The translations under genes were made by a program, and so were the position numbers. 64,000 nucleotides of DNA from Beta vulgaris subsp. vulgaris. Taxonomy: Eukaryota; Streptophyta; Magnoliopsida; Caryophyllales; Amaranthaceae. The stretch spans positions 28,835,218 through 28,899,217 of the forward strand of contig NC_079210.1 of NCBI RefSeq assembly GCF_026745355.1. Reading direction: 5' to 3'. The notes under the pieces are model-generated. The model was given only the letters and a program-made list of their open reading frames with translations, was not told where the DNA came from and did not search any database. This document shows, piece by piece, positions 1-12,627 of the stretch. Position 1 is the stretch's first letter; every line of letters starts with the position of its first letter.

Positions 1-15
1 GGGACGGAGGGAGTA
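1..15. mobile_element. Right end of a Stowaway-type MITE
   Basis: The window opens with GGGACGGAGGGAG followed by TA. This is the usual terminal inverted repeat of plant Stowaway MITEs (Tc1/mariner superfamily) together with its TA target duplication. The rest of the element lies left of the window, so the call rests on 15 bases. Confidence 0.6.
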
Positions 16-633
16 ACTCGAAAGATTTAAAAATTCAACATGGAAATTCTGTAATTTTTTTCTGTTTTATTTTTTATAATTTTCTCTGTTTTATTTTCTG
101 TAATTTTCTATATTTTATTTTTTGTAGTTTGTATTTTTTTGTACTGAGTGTTGTAAAAACACCACTTCCTATTTTTTTCTCATTGTAAATTTATGATACT
201 GGTTTTGATCTCTTATCAATATAAATTTGTTTAATTTCCTTACTAGCAAAAATGCATGTTGTTGTTTACAGCACCATCTGATTTCTAAATTTCTGGATCT
301 ATTAGCTGAGTGCGCCTTTTGCGTCGTACTCTGAACCATGTTCGACGCATATTTCTTTTTTTTAATAGTTGACCCGCCTTTTATGTAAGTCGCACTTTTG
401 CTTGATTTGCATCGCACATGGCTGAAGGTGCAAATTCCTCTTCTATCTGAGAAGAGCCATCTGCGTCGCACCGTATAAAACGTGCGACGCAAATAGGTAA
501 AAGATCTGCGTCATTTTTGCATACGACGCAGATCAATTATAGGTCATCTGCATCGAGACTTATGCCGTCGGACCCAAGTCCGACGCAAATAGGGGTCTCA
601 GGTCCGACGCAAATCAACATTTCTCTACTAGTG
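16..633. mobile_element. Right end of a CACTA element with TGCGTCG subterminal repeats
   Basis: From about 480 to 610 the sequence carries repeated motifs of the form GACGCAAAT and TGCGTCGCAC in both orientations, and it ends with a right terminus that reads CACTAGTAGAGAAATGTTGA on the reverse strand. This is a CACTA-type end with subterminal repeats. The terminus matches the left end at 60844 almost exactly, so both belong to one family. The left end is not in the window. The ORF in this stretch (169-492, minus) resembles nothing and is translated repeat. Confidence 0.75.
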
Positions 634-3000
634 CATGGCTTGAACCGATCCTTAAAGAAATCTAAAATATCGAAGTAAGAAACTGGTATGTCATAGAATT
701 GCCAAAATTTTGTGGAACTGCAATCGGGAGTTATGCCGTGATTTTATCCTTTTTTTTCTTAAAAGAGATTTGGTGTAATTTGCTTAATTTAGCAAGGGAA
801 AAATAGGGATTTAAATATTTTGTTGTCCTACTTCTCTTCACATATATAATAGAGATAATCCCACAGTTAGTGGGGAGTAACTAGCACTTCTCCCATAGTA
901 AAACAAATCATAGTACATTTCAGATATAGATTAATAAGCAAAGGAAAAATTAGGATTAAAGTCATAATATAATATCCAACATAAATTAAACATTTTTGGA
1001 AGTTAGTATGCTTTCCAGTAAAAAAAACGAGTAGTTAATAAAGAAGTTAATTAAACAAAAAAATCATCTCAAAAATACTTGAATAAAACAAAGAAATAAG
1101 TATTAACAAGTTTGAGTAAAACCGAATGCTATTGGATCGCAACCCACTTGCTAATATTTCTCAGATCGAAATTTCTAAGTCAGCCTATGGGCGTACGTTC
1201 CCTGCTGCATGTGCCTAAGAATGGTCAACTCCCGATTTAGTATAGTACACGCAACACTCACTGACCTCTGGACGACAATAATTAACCCACTTAATATCCC
1301 TAGATCACAAATTAGGTGGTTGGCATGTCCTTTAGCGGGGAATAATTCTATCCTACCGGATTTCTTTTCTATAAACTAAAATATTATAGACATAATATAT
1401 ATCATTTCATCTGAATATCTTTCAATAAGAGGGATGTCTCATGGCCTTACACCTAGAAATAAGTAAATATCATAGTCTTCTAGAATACTTTCACATTTTC
1501 TCAAAATATCCATAAAGATTACAAACGCAGATAAGACTTCAAATACTCATGAATTGCAATATAATCTCCAAATACCATGATATACACTCAACAAATAACG
1601 TTATAAGCACATGAAGAGAAAAAAATAGCAATAAGTCACTAAAACTTCTTAATTTTAAACAATGTTAGCCATCAACAATATGTCTAAAGCATACGAGTAA
1701 AAACATTCAAAAACGTCCGAAAATTGATGAGAAATCTACATACCACTAAGAACGTGCGCTCCACGCAACTCTTGTGTGTATAACCTCAGACGTCGTGTCT
1801 GACGCATCTCTGTGTATCTGATGCTTTTGTGCGAAAAGTTCCAGATTAATCAGAAGTTAACCTAAAACTCTTTAATTCATAAAAGGAGCACCGATGATTT
1901 TATTGTGATCAATTCAACTCAAGTTAAGGAAAAACATGAGAGTAACCAGCATAACTCATTCAACCAGCATGAGAGTCCAAAAATCTCCTTGCTGAAACTA
2001 TAATACAATTCTTATAACAATTAAACAAGTAACTTAGTTTTTAACAATTTCAACAGAATAAATTATTCAACAAGCTAAAGAACTTCCAAAATTCTTCCAA
2101 AAACTTACCCAACACCTCCATGAACCTACTGTTATAGTAATAATTTATTTTTTAATTTTCAACCCTCAAAATTATTTAAAACAGAAATTTCCAGATTTCT
2201 CAATAAGACCAATAAAACACTCATGAATCAAAAAAATCACGTAAAAATCACAACATTTTTACACAACATACATAAACTCTCGCTCCATCTAGTTATGCAA
2301 AAATATAAATTTTCGGCCTTCCTTGATATTAATTACCAATAATCAGAAAAATGCATATACACCAATTTTAATTGTTTAAGCATGAAGATAGAAAACATTA
2401 TTTTAAGGCACAATACACACACCACACATATTATTTTCCTCAACAAATATAATTTCGGTCATTATGAATTACGTACACTAATTATTTGACAAAATTTCCA
2501 TAATCACTAATAAAACCAATTTAATTAATTAAATAAGAAATCTACAGCAAAAATCATCACTATACGCATTATATATACACGACACACACAATGAACATTT
2601 AGATAATTTTCTACAATATTTTCGTGGAAAAATATTTTTAAAACAATTTTCTAAATGAAATAATCTACAACTAATAAAACGACACTAATTTCTAGCATTT
2701 TAACATAACGACTAGTTACCTGGAACATCGGGAGGAGAGCTAAGTCTAACAAATTATTAAAGAGCTACTAGAACAATTCACGTCTTCTTCTAATACCCTA
2801 ACAACACCAGAATAATTGTTGTATAAGTGAAGAGATATAGATTATAACAAGAACAATTTTGTGTGAAAAACTGAAGAGGTACAAAAATGGAGAGAAATTC
2901 TCGATGGGCGTGTGACATATAGGAGAAAATGACATCATTTTTCTTATATAAAAATCAGAAATTTAGGTGGCTAAAAGGATTAATTAAGGGGGTAATAGGA
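634..3000. other. AT-rich, partly LTR-like DNA without a gene
   Basis: No recognisable coding region. From about 1130 to 2960 the texture resembles a long plant gypsy-type LTR in minus orientation: a TATA-like TTATATAAG near 2940, then a leader-like stretch, on the minus strand. It resembles in style, not in sequence, the solo LTR at 22257-24491. I could not find matching termini or a target duplication, so this is a weak call. Confidence 0.3.
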
Positions 3001-4620
3001 TTTATTGGCTTGTTTTAAATGTTTTTTTGATATATTTTTCGATATATATCTAACTATTTTCTAACTATATGGAATCTAACTATTTTTTTTTTTTTTTGAC
3101 AATCTTCGACGGGTGGAAAAACATCAGTTGTGACTTTTGATGAGCTTGGATAGATTTTTCAACTCTTTGATGAAAGTTGGAAAGTACTATTCATCTTTAA
3201 CTATTTAGTACTATTCACTTTTGAAAAGTAATTGTCTTCATTTGGAAATTTGTACGTGAAACCATTTTGGATGTGAATGCTTTTGTATCTGCTTTGTTGC
3301 TGCTTAGATTGCTTTTCAACTAGAGCAGATAAGTTGCATAGTTGGTGTCTTTTTCGATGTAGTTTGAAATCAGCTATTGGATACCTACAAAATGGAAATA
3401 TTGTCCCTAATTGTTTCCTAAGTGTAAAACACTTAGCGGTATCTTTTTCATTCCTTTTGCCATATTTATTACGTGGATAATTCCACTGGGCTTTTCATTT
3501 TTGTTTTTTTATTTAGATTTAAAAGATCTAGAAATTTGAAAGAACCAGGCTTCGCCTTCTTCAAATAAGTATTTTCCATTGGTGATTTGTGAAATGTATG
3601 AATTTAATGGCTCATAATGGTTTATATCAGCAATAAAATGTTATTGGAGCCATAGGAGAAAAGAAATCATTGTATTTCCACAATGAATGATAGTAATTGG
3701 GTCTTCTTGTGATCGTCTGATCATATTTTTGGTCTCTTGAATAATGTAAAAGAAACCTTGTGCTCTGGCTTTAATGGGGTTAGTGATGATGGAGTTACTT
3801 GTATAGTTTCCCTTTTTTATAATGTTAATTAGACTCAAATAATGGGTTGGTCTGATGTTTCCATTTTCATGTTGCCTCAGATGATGTTGTCATAAATCCA
3901 TTATAATTTCCGAATGAAATATAGTGTTGAAAATATGTACTGTTGGAACTTCGTGAACTCTGTGAAAAGTTTGGATCGAGGAGCTAGAATGGCATAGAAT
4001 GTTTTGACAAAGTCATATTTCCATGTCAGGAAATAAAGGTTATCCTTGGTGAAGTCATTGGCAACGAGGGAAAAGCTATTATCTTAAAAGATCCCCGTCT
4101 GTCCCCATGTACGACAAATGTAGTGACGATAGATAACATTTGTTATTAATAACTTAACATACCATTTTTTGAAATTTTCTAGCTTGATTTGTTTGATGAT
4201 AATTTGTTGCAAATTGTTGGGAGCTGATGAATGTGGTTGATTAGTTCAAATATAAAGATTATGAAAAGTGTTTTGTGAATTGTAGGTATGGTATTTTGAG
4301 AATGGTGTTTTGCTATTTGAAGGAGTCTTTGAGATAAATCTTGGGTGATATGGGAAGCCTTTTGAAGTAACTTTTTATTTCTTGTATTAGATTTTTGTGT
4401 TTTGAGAATAATGAGATTTTTTGAATTTTTTCTTTGGAATTGAAGAGGGAAGGCTTAGAACTTCTCATGCCGTTTTTCCCTTCAAAAACTCTCGGGTTAA
4501 AATATCTGGAAGAGATATATCTTATCCTTCTATAAATTCAATATCAAAGTTGAAAGCATATAAATTTGCCTGCGATCGAGTAAAATTTTGTTTTATTACA
4601 ATATTTTGAACATCTTTTTG
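3001..4620. other. AT-rich spacer, unresolved; minus-strand open stretches
   Basis: There is a T-rich tract near 3082 and short open stretches on the minus strand (for example 3641-3838 and roughly 3900-4100) that look protein-like but match no family I know. Because they lie directly downstream of the pararetroviral reverse transcriptase on the same strand, they could be more of that viral remnant. I cannot show this, and no YVDD-type motif follows the reverse transcriptase fragment. Confidence 0.3.
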
Positions 4621-4629
4621 TTAAATTTC

Positions 4630-5031
4630 TTAAGCAGGTTTACAATCCACTCTTAAAAGGATTTTTTTTATTGTTGATACCATCTTCGAATTTTCAGCAA
4701 TTTGAATTTGCCAAAATCCACTCTTCAAATCAAATTTATAAAATACTGTTGAATTATAAAGTCTATGTAGAAGATCCTTTTTGTTCGGAATTAAATATCG
4801 AATCCACTGGAGAACTTTGTTAAGAGGTCCATAATTAATAACTAGTCTTGGAACACCTCTTTCTTTTTCAGCATGATTCATAACATAGAAAGTGGCGCAA
4901 GAATAAGGTGATTTAGAATTTCTAATCAACTTATTGTCAAGAAGTGCTTGAATTTCTTTTTTGCAAATCTCAAGCAATTCAGCTTTCATTTGAATTGATC
5001 GAGCTTTGATAGCAATTTGATTGACGGTCAA
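4630..5031 (-). pseudogene. Pararetroviral reverse transcriptase fragment
   Basis: The 133-residue open stretch contains the N-terminal half of a caulimovirid reverse transcriptase. Visible blocks are the lysine-rich helix before the palm, PRLVINYGPLN, IRYLIPNKKDLL and KFDLKSGFWQIQI, which carries the first catalytic aspartate. The frame ends before the YVDD block, and I found no continuation in any minus-strand frame down to 4400. Upstream, on the same strand, lies the protease region. The assignment to Caulimoviridae rather than Ty3/gypsy rests on the PNKKDLL and SGFWQIQI wording, which is typical of plant pararetroviruses. Confidence 0.88.
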
Positions 5032-5399
5032 ATCCTTATCATAAGAAAGAGAAACTACATGTTCAGTTATTTCCCAAAAAGCATTTAGAATATCAGCACA
5101 AACTAACAGTATTTTGGAGATTTTGTTGAAAATCCTTTATCTATGGCTGAATAATAGGACCTTACAAATCATGTTCAATAATTTGGAAAGAATTTTTTTC
5201 TTTTAGAAAGGAAATTTGTTTCTTTTTTTAATGAAATTAAGTTAAGTAGTGTATAAATAGAATTACTTTAGATAAGATGGATATCTTTTCTAAGCAATGG
5301 GGTAATAAATTTGAAAGAAATAAAATATTTTTTATTAAGAATGGAGTTATGAATACCAATTTTATTAACTGAAAATTGCTAAATTTGAGTTAGAAATGG

Positions 5400-5750
5400 A
5401 GTGCCAAGGATAATGTCATTACTCATATCCTCAACAAAAGTAAATGGGGTTCTATAAATAATAACCATCATTATAAATATAGGCCTTTGAAAGCTTATAT
5501 TTGATTTAGAGTTATTAACCTTTAAACTGGACAAATATTCAGTGGTTTTCTCATAGTATTTAGAAGGGATTAATCCTTCTTTTATACAGTTGAGATCAGC
5601 ACCACTATCAAATAATGCCCTACTATTAATTTGAAAATCATTATATATGATTAAAGTAATTGGACAATACCATTTTTGGTATTTAATCCTTTGAATAATT
5701 TGAATAAAATTTGTATTGTCAACTAGAGTTTTAGAAATTAACTCAGAATG
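5400..5750 (-). pseudogene. Pararetroviral aspartic protease region
   Basis: The minus strand at 5609-5598 encodes the aspartic protease motif DSGA, followed by a plausible stretch of protease fold and an ILGT-like element near 5410. It lies between the coat-protein zinc knuckle and the reverse transcriptase, which is where caulimovirids place the protease. The frame is interrupted on both sides, so the polyprotein cannot be read through. The identification is from the motif plus position. Confidence 0.7.
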
Positions 5751-6200
5751 TAATCAGTTGGCCTAGGAGGTTTTGATGGCTCTCTGATTTCAAAACTAGG
5801 ATTTTGAAGAAGCGTAATTTCGGCATCATTTCTAAATCCTTAGTTTGAAGATTTAAAAAATTTTGTTCAAGTTATCGAATTTGAGACATTATTTGATTAA
5901 CCTTAGATTCGAGATCTTGGGTGTTTATTGGAGAAATGAAAGTCTTATTATATGGAGAATCGTCAAGAATTTTTGGAAGACAAAATGAACTTTTTCTTCA
6001 ATTGGAGAAGATTTTAAAATAATTTATGTTAGTCTTTCAAGATATTGTTGTCTTATAGCACTATCTTGAATTTGATCAATTATTTCAAGAAGTAATTCTT
6101 ATTCTTTTTTCCTTTTGAAAATAACACAAATTTCTTTTTAACATGATTGGAAAGAGTGACGGTCAGAATTAGAAGTATCTGAATCTTGATCATAATCTAA

Positions 6201-6566
6201 TTAGTAAATAGCATTATCAGACTCAGAATAAGAGTGTTCAAATTCTTCTGGTTCACTTTGATTCAGTTCGAAAATGTTTAAAAGCTTTTCTCGTAAGTTT
6301 GGATCATCTTGGAAATTTTCAATAATCTTATTCTTAAAACTACAATTATTTGCTTTCTGACCAGGCTTGCCACATTTATAAAATAATCTTTTGGAATTCC
6401 TTTTTGGAAAAACCTGTCTTAATTTTCTTTCCTTTCTTTTCATGAAATTTTTCCGAAAGGAAAGATTTCTTTTGACGAAATGTTTGAACTTGTTTATGGT
6501 TCCATTTTCGAACAATAGAAGGGGCTTGTATTTTCTTAAAGCCAAAGGCTTCACAAAAAGATCCAA
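6201..6566 (-). pseudogene. Pararetroviral coat-protein C-terminus with damaged zinc knuckle
   Basis: A 121-residue stretch rich in lysine and arginine leads into a CCHC-type knuckle and then an acidic tail rich in Glu, Asp and Ser, the usual layout at the end of a caulimovirid coat protein. The knuckle reads FYKCGKPGQKANNC: relative to CX2CX4HX4C the first Cys position is Phe and the His position is Gln. Two of the four metal ligands are thus gone, in keeping with an old, neutrally decaying copy. Confidence 0.8.
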
Positions 6567-6824
6567 GTTGCGTCTTTACTGAGCTTTTTCCTTTCCATAC
6601 TTGGATTGAATTTTAACTCATTGGTAAAGAGATAATCCTTCCTTTTTGATAAAAGCAAACAATTGTCGATATGTTAATTCATCATATGGACTTGTTTTGA
6701 AGAGCAAACAAATTAGAAAGTCCGGAAATAAACTTTTCTTTCCAAATGTTGGCTATCATTTCTAGTAAGTACATTGAATAAGAATGTATCCTACCAGCAA
6801 TAATCATTCAAAAATTAGCTAGAA

Positions 6825-7711
6825 TTAAAGATGTAGATTTTGAGCATTATTTGTTCCATAAATAAAATGGAGGCATAGAGTTTGGAGCGAAAAAGTAATT
6901 TCTTCTTTCGTCCCACCTGATAGTGTGATCCACCAACTTTTTAATTGGCAAGAAAAACTACTCACAATATCGAAATTTCTTGTAGTGGACGGATTGGTCG
7001 ATACAAGCACAGATTCTTGTAGTGCGACAATACATATTTCTTCTAAAACTTTGGAAATTTTGAATTCTGACCTAGCATCTATATTCCAATCATATAGTTG
7101 ATCACCAGAATAAATCTTTTGAGGACCATAGGTTCCGCTTTCTTCAAATTGAAGATCATGAGGCGTAGCTCTAGAATAATAATTTCTCACTGGATTATCC
7201 TTCTAGTTTTTGAAATGAATTCTATTAATTTGAGTTGAAGATTCATCACCTGATAAAAAGATTTTAGCAATTGCATTTGCCTCTTTATCCTTTTATATAC
7301 ATGTGATTTTTTTAAATCTTTCAGAAATATTTCTAAAATCTGTTTACTACTATTACCAATACCTTTTGAAATCGGAAAGATAGTTGAAACATTAATCAAG
7401 GGTTAGGTAATTTCATTGGGAAAACATGGACTTTGGTCCCGGAGAGAAATTTCGTTTATTTTCTTTGACAAATCATCTTATTCTTTGGAAGATTGAGAAT
7501 CCGAAGATTGCGAATCTTTCAAAGATAAAGAATCAATTTGAGTAGATATTAAATCAACTTGTTTGGAAATTGTATGTAACATTGTGTTTGAAAAATTATT
7601 TTGTTCATAATTCTTTTTGATATCTCCTAAAGAAGTATCTACCTTGTCATCAGCATCTCTTCCTATTTTAAATGGAGCACCTTGACAATTTAGCTTCATT
7701 CGTGGTAACAT
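6825..7711 (-). pseudogene. Pararetroviral coat-protein region, three broken frames
   Basis: Three successive minus-strand open stretches (7711-7478, 7399-7187, 7190-6825) appear to be pieces of one protein split by frameshifts and stops. They sit between the movement-protein region and the zinc knuckle and contain polar, Ser- and Gln-rich segments, then a globular segment. They show no motif distinctive by itself. The coat-protein assignment comes from position and continuity with 6201-6566. Confidence 0.55.
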
Positions 7712-7899
7712 GCGAACCTGTTAGAGGATGGATGGATGATACTAACTAACCATTTTTAAGAGTCCATTTTTGGATTAAATTAGATTTAACACATAATTCA
7801 AAAAATGGATAAGGAATATTTAAACTACTTAAATATATTGGAAACCATATTAAAAAAATATTTGTAGAAAATTTGTTCATGAGAGCATACCAATGCTAC

Positions 7900-8930
7900 C
7901 GAATAAAGTCTTGAGCAAATTTATCAAAATTGAAAAAATAATCATATTCTTTGATCAAGATATTTTGGACCATAAAAATATTTTTTCAGCATTTCTTTAT
8001 CGATTGAAATCCTTCACTAGTGAGAACATGTAAACTAGCTCTGGAATGAGACTTTTTTCAACATTTTGAAACGTATTGGATCGTTGGTAAGAACAAGAAG
8101 ATCATGTCGTTGGAAAATCAGAGTTGGAAGAAAATGATGGAAATTCTCTATTTGAATTGAATCAAAAAAAAAATCTACCATCTTGTTCGTCAATAATTTG
8201 TTTAACTCTATTTTTAGTTAAGGATTTTGGAATTGGTATTGTTTCAAGTTGCCATTCATCTGGAATAGTTACTTTATTCCATTCTGGAGTTTGAGGAACA
8301 TGAGTAGTAACTCTACGATGCTCTGCTTTGAATAGTAAAGTTTGACCATGAGCTAAATAATATTTTACATCTTGGATTCAGTTGTGTATTTAGCAATTTG
8401 TAATAAATTCGGTAAATAAAAAAAAATCTTGCACCATCAAACTGGATATCTTTGGAAATATTGTTGTCTAGAGTTAAAGACGGAAGAAATAAGGATCTTC
8501 AAGGTCTTTACTCGAATTTGGAAAACAATTAAAATAAATTGGACCCTGACAAATATTAGTATTTGCCAAAGCTAACAATGAATCTTTAAAAGATTTAAGA
8601 GATCTATCACTTAAAGCAAGCATAACTGAACAATCAAGACCTAATCGAACTATTGGCTTGCTGGCTCTTTGGACACAACCAAAATGAACATATCTAAAAC
8701 CTTCCTATACATGTGTTTGGACAAACTCATTATCTAGTAATTGGATAGACGTGTATATTTCAGAGACACTAGTAGTGATTTCTTCTATATGAATTCTTCT
8801 ACCATATAGAAATTACCAAATTGGAGGTTCTATCGTATACAGTATTCTTGGAAATAGTTGGCATTTCCCAATCAAATGAATCATCAATCTGAGTAATCTG
8901 TTTCTTTTGAACTGGATTGCAGGAATTTAA
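7900..8930 (-). pseudogene. Pararetroviral movement-protein region (30K type)
   Basis: Minus-strand translation between about 8760 and 8460 gives a segment with HFGCVQ, then GLDCS and a short hydrophobic run, resembling the core of the 30K movement-protein superfamily found in caulimovirids. Further on (8340-8130) lies the linker joining movement and coat protein. At least one stop falls inside the core. Movement proteins act at plasmodesmata; this copy is broken and no complete product is encoded. Confidence 0.65.
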
Positions 8931-9120
8931 TTGTGATGTTATGCTTAACGTCTCTTTCCTGAATCCATGGGAATATGTATGAGTGCATGTTTAGGGAAGC
9001 CATAGGTGTTCGAGAGAGGTTTATGTTTTTTTGCAGTAAACTCGTTTAATTAGACTGATTCTTACAAGGACTAGGCACGTCAGTCACCTTCATCACCAGC
9101 TGGCCTGAACTTTTAATCAT
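8931..9120. other. Copy A of a ~105 bp segment repeated at 16763
   Basis: From about 8912 to 9020 the sequence matches 16763-16890 with scattered differences; both include GGAATTTAATTGTGATGTTA and a shared GAGAGGTTTAT. The downstream copy follows an LTR-like region. This suggests that both are internal parts of the same retroelement family. Confidence 0.6.
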
Positions 9121-9812
9121 ATGAGTAAACTCGTTTAATCATATGGGTGACCTCGTTTAGTCTTATTAGCAACCCTCGAAGTTCGAATATGGTCAATATT
9201 TGAACTTTAATCATAAAAGAAACTTTATTTATTCATACCAATTACAAAAAATCTCAATTGTCATATGTGTAACTTCAAGATTATACAAAAGTAACCACAT
9301 TTGTTCGTATGAGTTACCCCATTGGTTCACCACAAAAGATTGATTGGTTTACATCTTGTATATAAAAGTAAGCCCACTTGTTTATGAAAGTAACCCCTTT
9401 TATTGTTATGTGTAAGCTTAAAATATTATATGAGTAATTCCATTTATCTTTTGGAGTAACCTTGTTTAATTATACAGATAACCTCGTTTTATCATGCTAG
9501 CAATCCGGTTTAATCATAAATGAAACTAATTCATTCATTCAAGTAACCTCATTTAATCATACGAGTAACCCAAATTATTCACAAAAGTAAACTCATTTAC
9601 TCATACGAGTAACCTTATTCATTCATAAAATTACACTTATTAGTATCCCCATCTGTTATAAAAGTACCCTCCTTTGTATTTCAAAGAGTAACTCACTTTC
9701 ATTGTTCAGAGTAACATCATTGGTCTGGGTGCTCTCATTTAATCATATGAGTAACTCCAGTTGCTCATAATAGTAATTACACTAGTATCCCCTTGGATTT
9801 ATAAAAGTAGCA
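9120..9812. repeat. Degenerate ~28-32 bp periodic array
   Basis: The region repeats, with strong divergence, a unit close to GTAACCTCATTTAATCATAC followed by GAG. The pairing of a GAGTAAC-type core with a TTTAATCAT-type spacer recurs roughly every 28-32 bp for nearly 700 bp. No ORF. The divergence implies an old minisatellite-like expansion. Confidence 0.65.
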
Positions 9813-10232
9813 TGATAAGATAATATTATAACATTATTTAGATGCATATTAGCTTGAATTTTCATGTATTATTAGATCATTTACATAGGCTTTATGTGTA
9901 TTTAGGTCACTATTAATAAGCTACGGTGCTTTCACGAATTTTCGGTGTTTTGATATAATATATGGTATTTTGTACTCATGTGGATTCGAGGGACATGAGG
10001 AATAAGGCACTTAGATTACTTTTAAAATGATATATCACGTGCCCAGTGGATTGGAATTGCAAAAGATACAAATATCTTTGTGTACTTGTGCGAAATATGA
10101 CACATTTTCACCATTTTACTCATAACTTTTTGTACAAATATGATAATGAAGTAATTCCAATTGAGTTGAAAACTAGACTTCATAAGATTTCCAACAATAT
10201 GTTCAAGCACCAAAAAAATCTCCTCATTAAAA
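9813..10232 (+). mobile_element. Left part of an LTR-like region, interrupted by a CACTA element
   Basis: The text has the feel of a Ty3/gypsy LTR U3, starting near TGATAAG at 9813. It continues after the CACTA insertion at 16067, where a TATA-like GCTATAAATACTC lies near 16300. No partner LTR or target duplication was found, so the element type is inferred from texture and the TATA box. Confidence 0.45.
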
Positions 10233-10901
10233 CACTAGTGGAAAAAAGTCTATTTGATGCGGTCAAAATCGGAGTTACTGATGCAATATTGATCCGCATC
10301 GAGTAGGCTCGCATTAGATCCAAAATATTTTCTGATGCAGTCCAAAATCGCATAAGTAAATATTTACTGATGCAGTTTCACCTTAAAACCGCAGCCGTTA
10401 ATCATATTAATTGATGCGGTTTTAAGGTAAAACCACATCAGTAAATAATTTACTAATTTTGTTTTACATAAGAACCGCATCAGATTGTGTAAATTGATGT
10501 CTAAAAAAAAGTGCAAACCTGCAAGCTGCAGGTCTGCACTACGCCACGTCCAAGGTTACTTATACCAATATATATATATATATATATATATAGGAATAGG
10601 ATCTTGTGAAAACCACTCCTAGGCTGAAAACTGAAAACATCCAATCTTGACCGTCCATCTGTAATCGGATGAATTATAATAAATGCTGATAATGAATGGT
10701 GAGGATTCATTCTCTCTCCTATTCTCTCCCACACGAAATTCTCTCTCTTCCTCTTCTCTTATACGCAATTCTCTCTCTTCCTCCTCTCTCACTGGTTTTT
10801 CTCTCTCATCCTACTTTCTCTGGAGCTCGATTCTCTCATGGTATATTGCTTCTCTCTCAACGGCATTTCATCAATTGCTCGCAGCTAATTCTATCCCTTC
10901 C

Positions 10902-11358
10902 AATAATTTGTTCGTTGCTTCTATGATCTGAAATTTTGGTATGATTTCATTTGTTTTTTTTCATGGTTTTGTTCATGAAGTTCAATTATTACTCATTCTT
11001 TGACTTGCGAATCGCTAGATTCACATCAATTTTAGCTTAATTTTGTTCTAGTTATTTGAAAATTATATGTGTTTCGAATTTTTAGGCTTAATTTCTTGAA
11101 TTAGGTCACATTTCGATTTTTTAGGCTTAATAATTTGTTCGCTGCTTCTATGATCTGAAATTTTGGTATGATTTCGTTTGTTTTTTTCATGGTTTTGTTC
11201 ATGAAGTTCAATTATTACTCATTCTTTGACTTGCGAATCGCTAGATTCACATCAATTTTACCTTAATTTTATTCTAGTTATTTGAAAATTATATGTGTTT
11301 CGAACTTTTAGGCTTAATTTCTTGAATTAGGTCACATTTGGATTTTTTTTAGGCTTAA
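10902..11358. repeat. Tandem duplication, period 227 bp
   Basis: The segment starting AATAATTTGTTCGTTGCTTC at 10902 recurs from 11129 with few changes through the second copy's TTTAGGCTTAA near 11350. It lies in leader-like DNA of the TA-flanked element and encodes nothing recognisable. Confidence 0.9.
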
Positions 11359-12510
11359 TTATTACTCATTTATGAATCTGTTGAGTTTGTTAGAGTTTAG
11401 TTTATTTGTAATTAAGTGTTGATTTTTGTGATTTTGTTGAATTTGCGTGTTTATGAAATCTTATGGTTACATTACTTGGATGTTGTTGCTTTCTCTGATG
11501 TAAAACTGATAATCTTTCCTTGCAATTTTAATTTTCATAATCTTTCGTTTCATGCAGTATTGTCTACTTTTTACTTTTGGTGTTCTCTCTGTTATTTTTA
11601 TCTTGTTCATTATGGTGTAGCATACTCTGTTTTTATTAGTTTCCAAAGTATTGTTATTAGTTGCTGTTTTAAAGCTATTTGTTACCCCTCTCTCACTAAC
11701 ATATATTTGGCGAAATTCATACAACCTATTAGCCCAATTGGCAAAACATTGTGTAAGACACAACGATGCAGGTTCAGCTTATCATGCACATTTCAAGCTT
11801 AGACATTCATTCTGCTTGACCATTCTCCTCCGGTTGTTCATTGGAATGATTGTTTTAGTTTGGCTTGTTTACGATAACATATGATTCTTGATCTTTGGAT
11901 AATCTATGTGATACTAGGTGTCAGCATATGTATATTGTTATGTTGCTGATTCAATGCAGGCATATGTTTCCTTTTTTGGCTTTTGACTTTCTCCCCAGTG
12001 CACTTTAGTTCCCTTCTTTTCATGTGTTTGTCTCTTAAATGAAGTTTTACCTTTAATCCTTTACTCTTTAATCTATGAATAAATCGACCATATGCTAATA
12101 AACTCAAGCAACTCTTTTTCTGTCTTTTTTAGTAGCTGGAGCTTCGGATGATGAAATTGTTGGACTTGGAAGGCCTCCTTAGGCCAGTCAGTAATAGCAT
12201 GGAGGAAGAAAAGGAAGCTGTAAAAATTATCAGCAGAAAATAAACACGGTAACTGCCAAATTCACTTCGAATCTGGAAATGAATTAAATACAGACAATTT
12301 GGTGCTTTTGTGCAACTTTGTTTGATCTGCATAATGTTAGTTGAATGATTTGAATTATTACATACTGTGCTGAGATTGGAGTTGGAAGTTCATTGTGGTT
12401 TCTGATTACATGACTATTGTATAGAACAAGAAGTTATCATTTCGAAACTGAAAGTATGAAGTTAGTCTGCTGCTTATTAGCGACTTGAAAAACAGATAAT
12501 GGGATTCTTA

Positions 12511-12627
12511 TGCTCTGTTCTTTTAGACTACTTTACAGGAAATTCAGTTCAATTAGTTTCCTCTCATAGTTTTAATTTAGTTTGGAAAAATTATGTTCAG
12601 TTGAGTTTAGTCTAAAAGAACAGAGCC
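12511..12627. mobile_element. Tourist-like MITE (PIF/Harbinger type)
   Basis: A 117 bp element whose ends read GCTCTGTTCTTTTAGACT on the left and the reverse complement on the right. It is flanked by TTA (12508-12510 and 12628-12630), the target duplication of PIF/Harbinger elements. It is non-coding. Confidence 0.8.

Larger units (their letters stand above)
4620..8930 (-). mobile_element. Endogenous pararetrovirus (Caulimoviridae), degraded
   Basis: Read on the minus strand, the block shows the caulimovirid order: movement protein (about 8930-7900), coat protein with a zinc knuckle (7711-6200), aspartic protease (5750-5400) and reverse transcriptase (5031-4630). Each part is broken by stops and frameshifts, and the distal reverse transcriptase and RNase H are missing. 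The copy is therefore inactive as it stands. Caulimovirids have no obligatory integration step, and such remnants are common in plant genomes. The genus cannot be fixed. The large single-direction layout resembles florendovirus or petuvirus organisation, which is inference. Confidence 0.85.
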
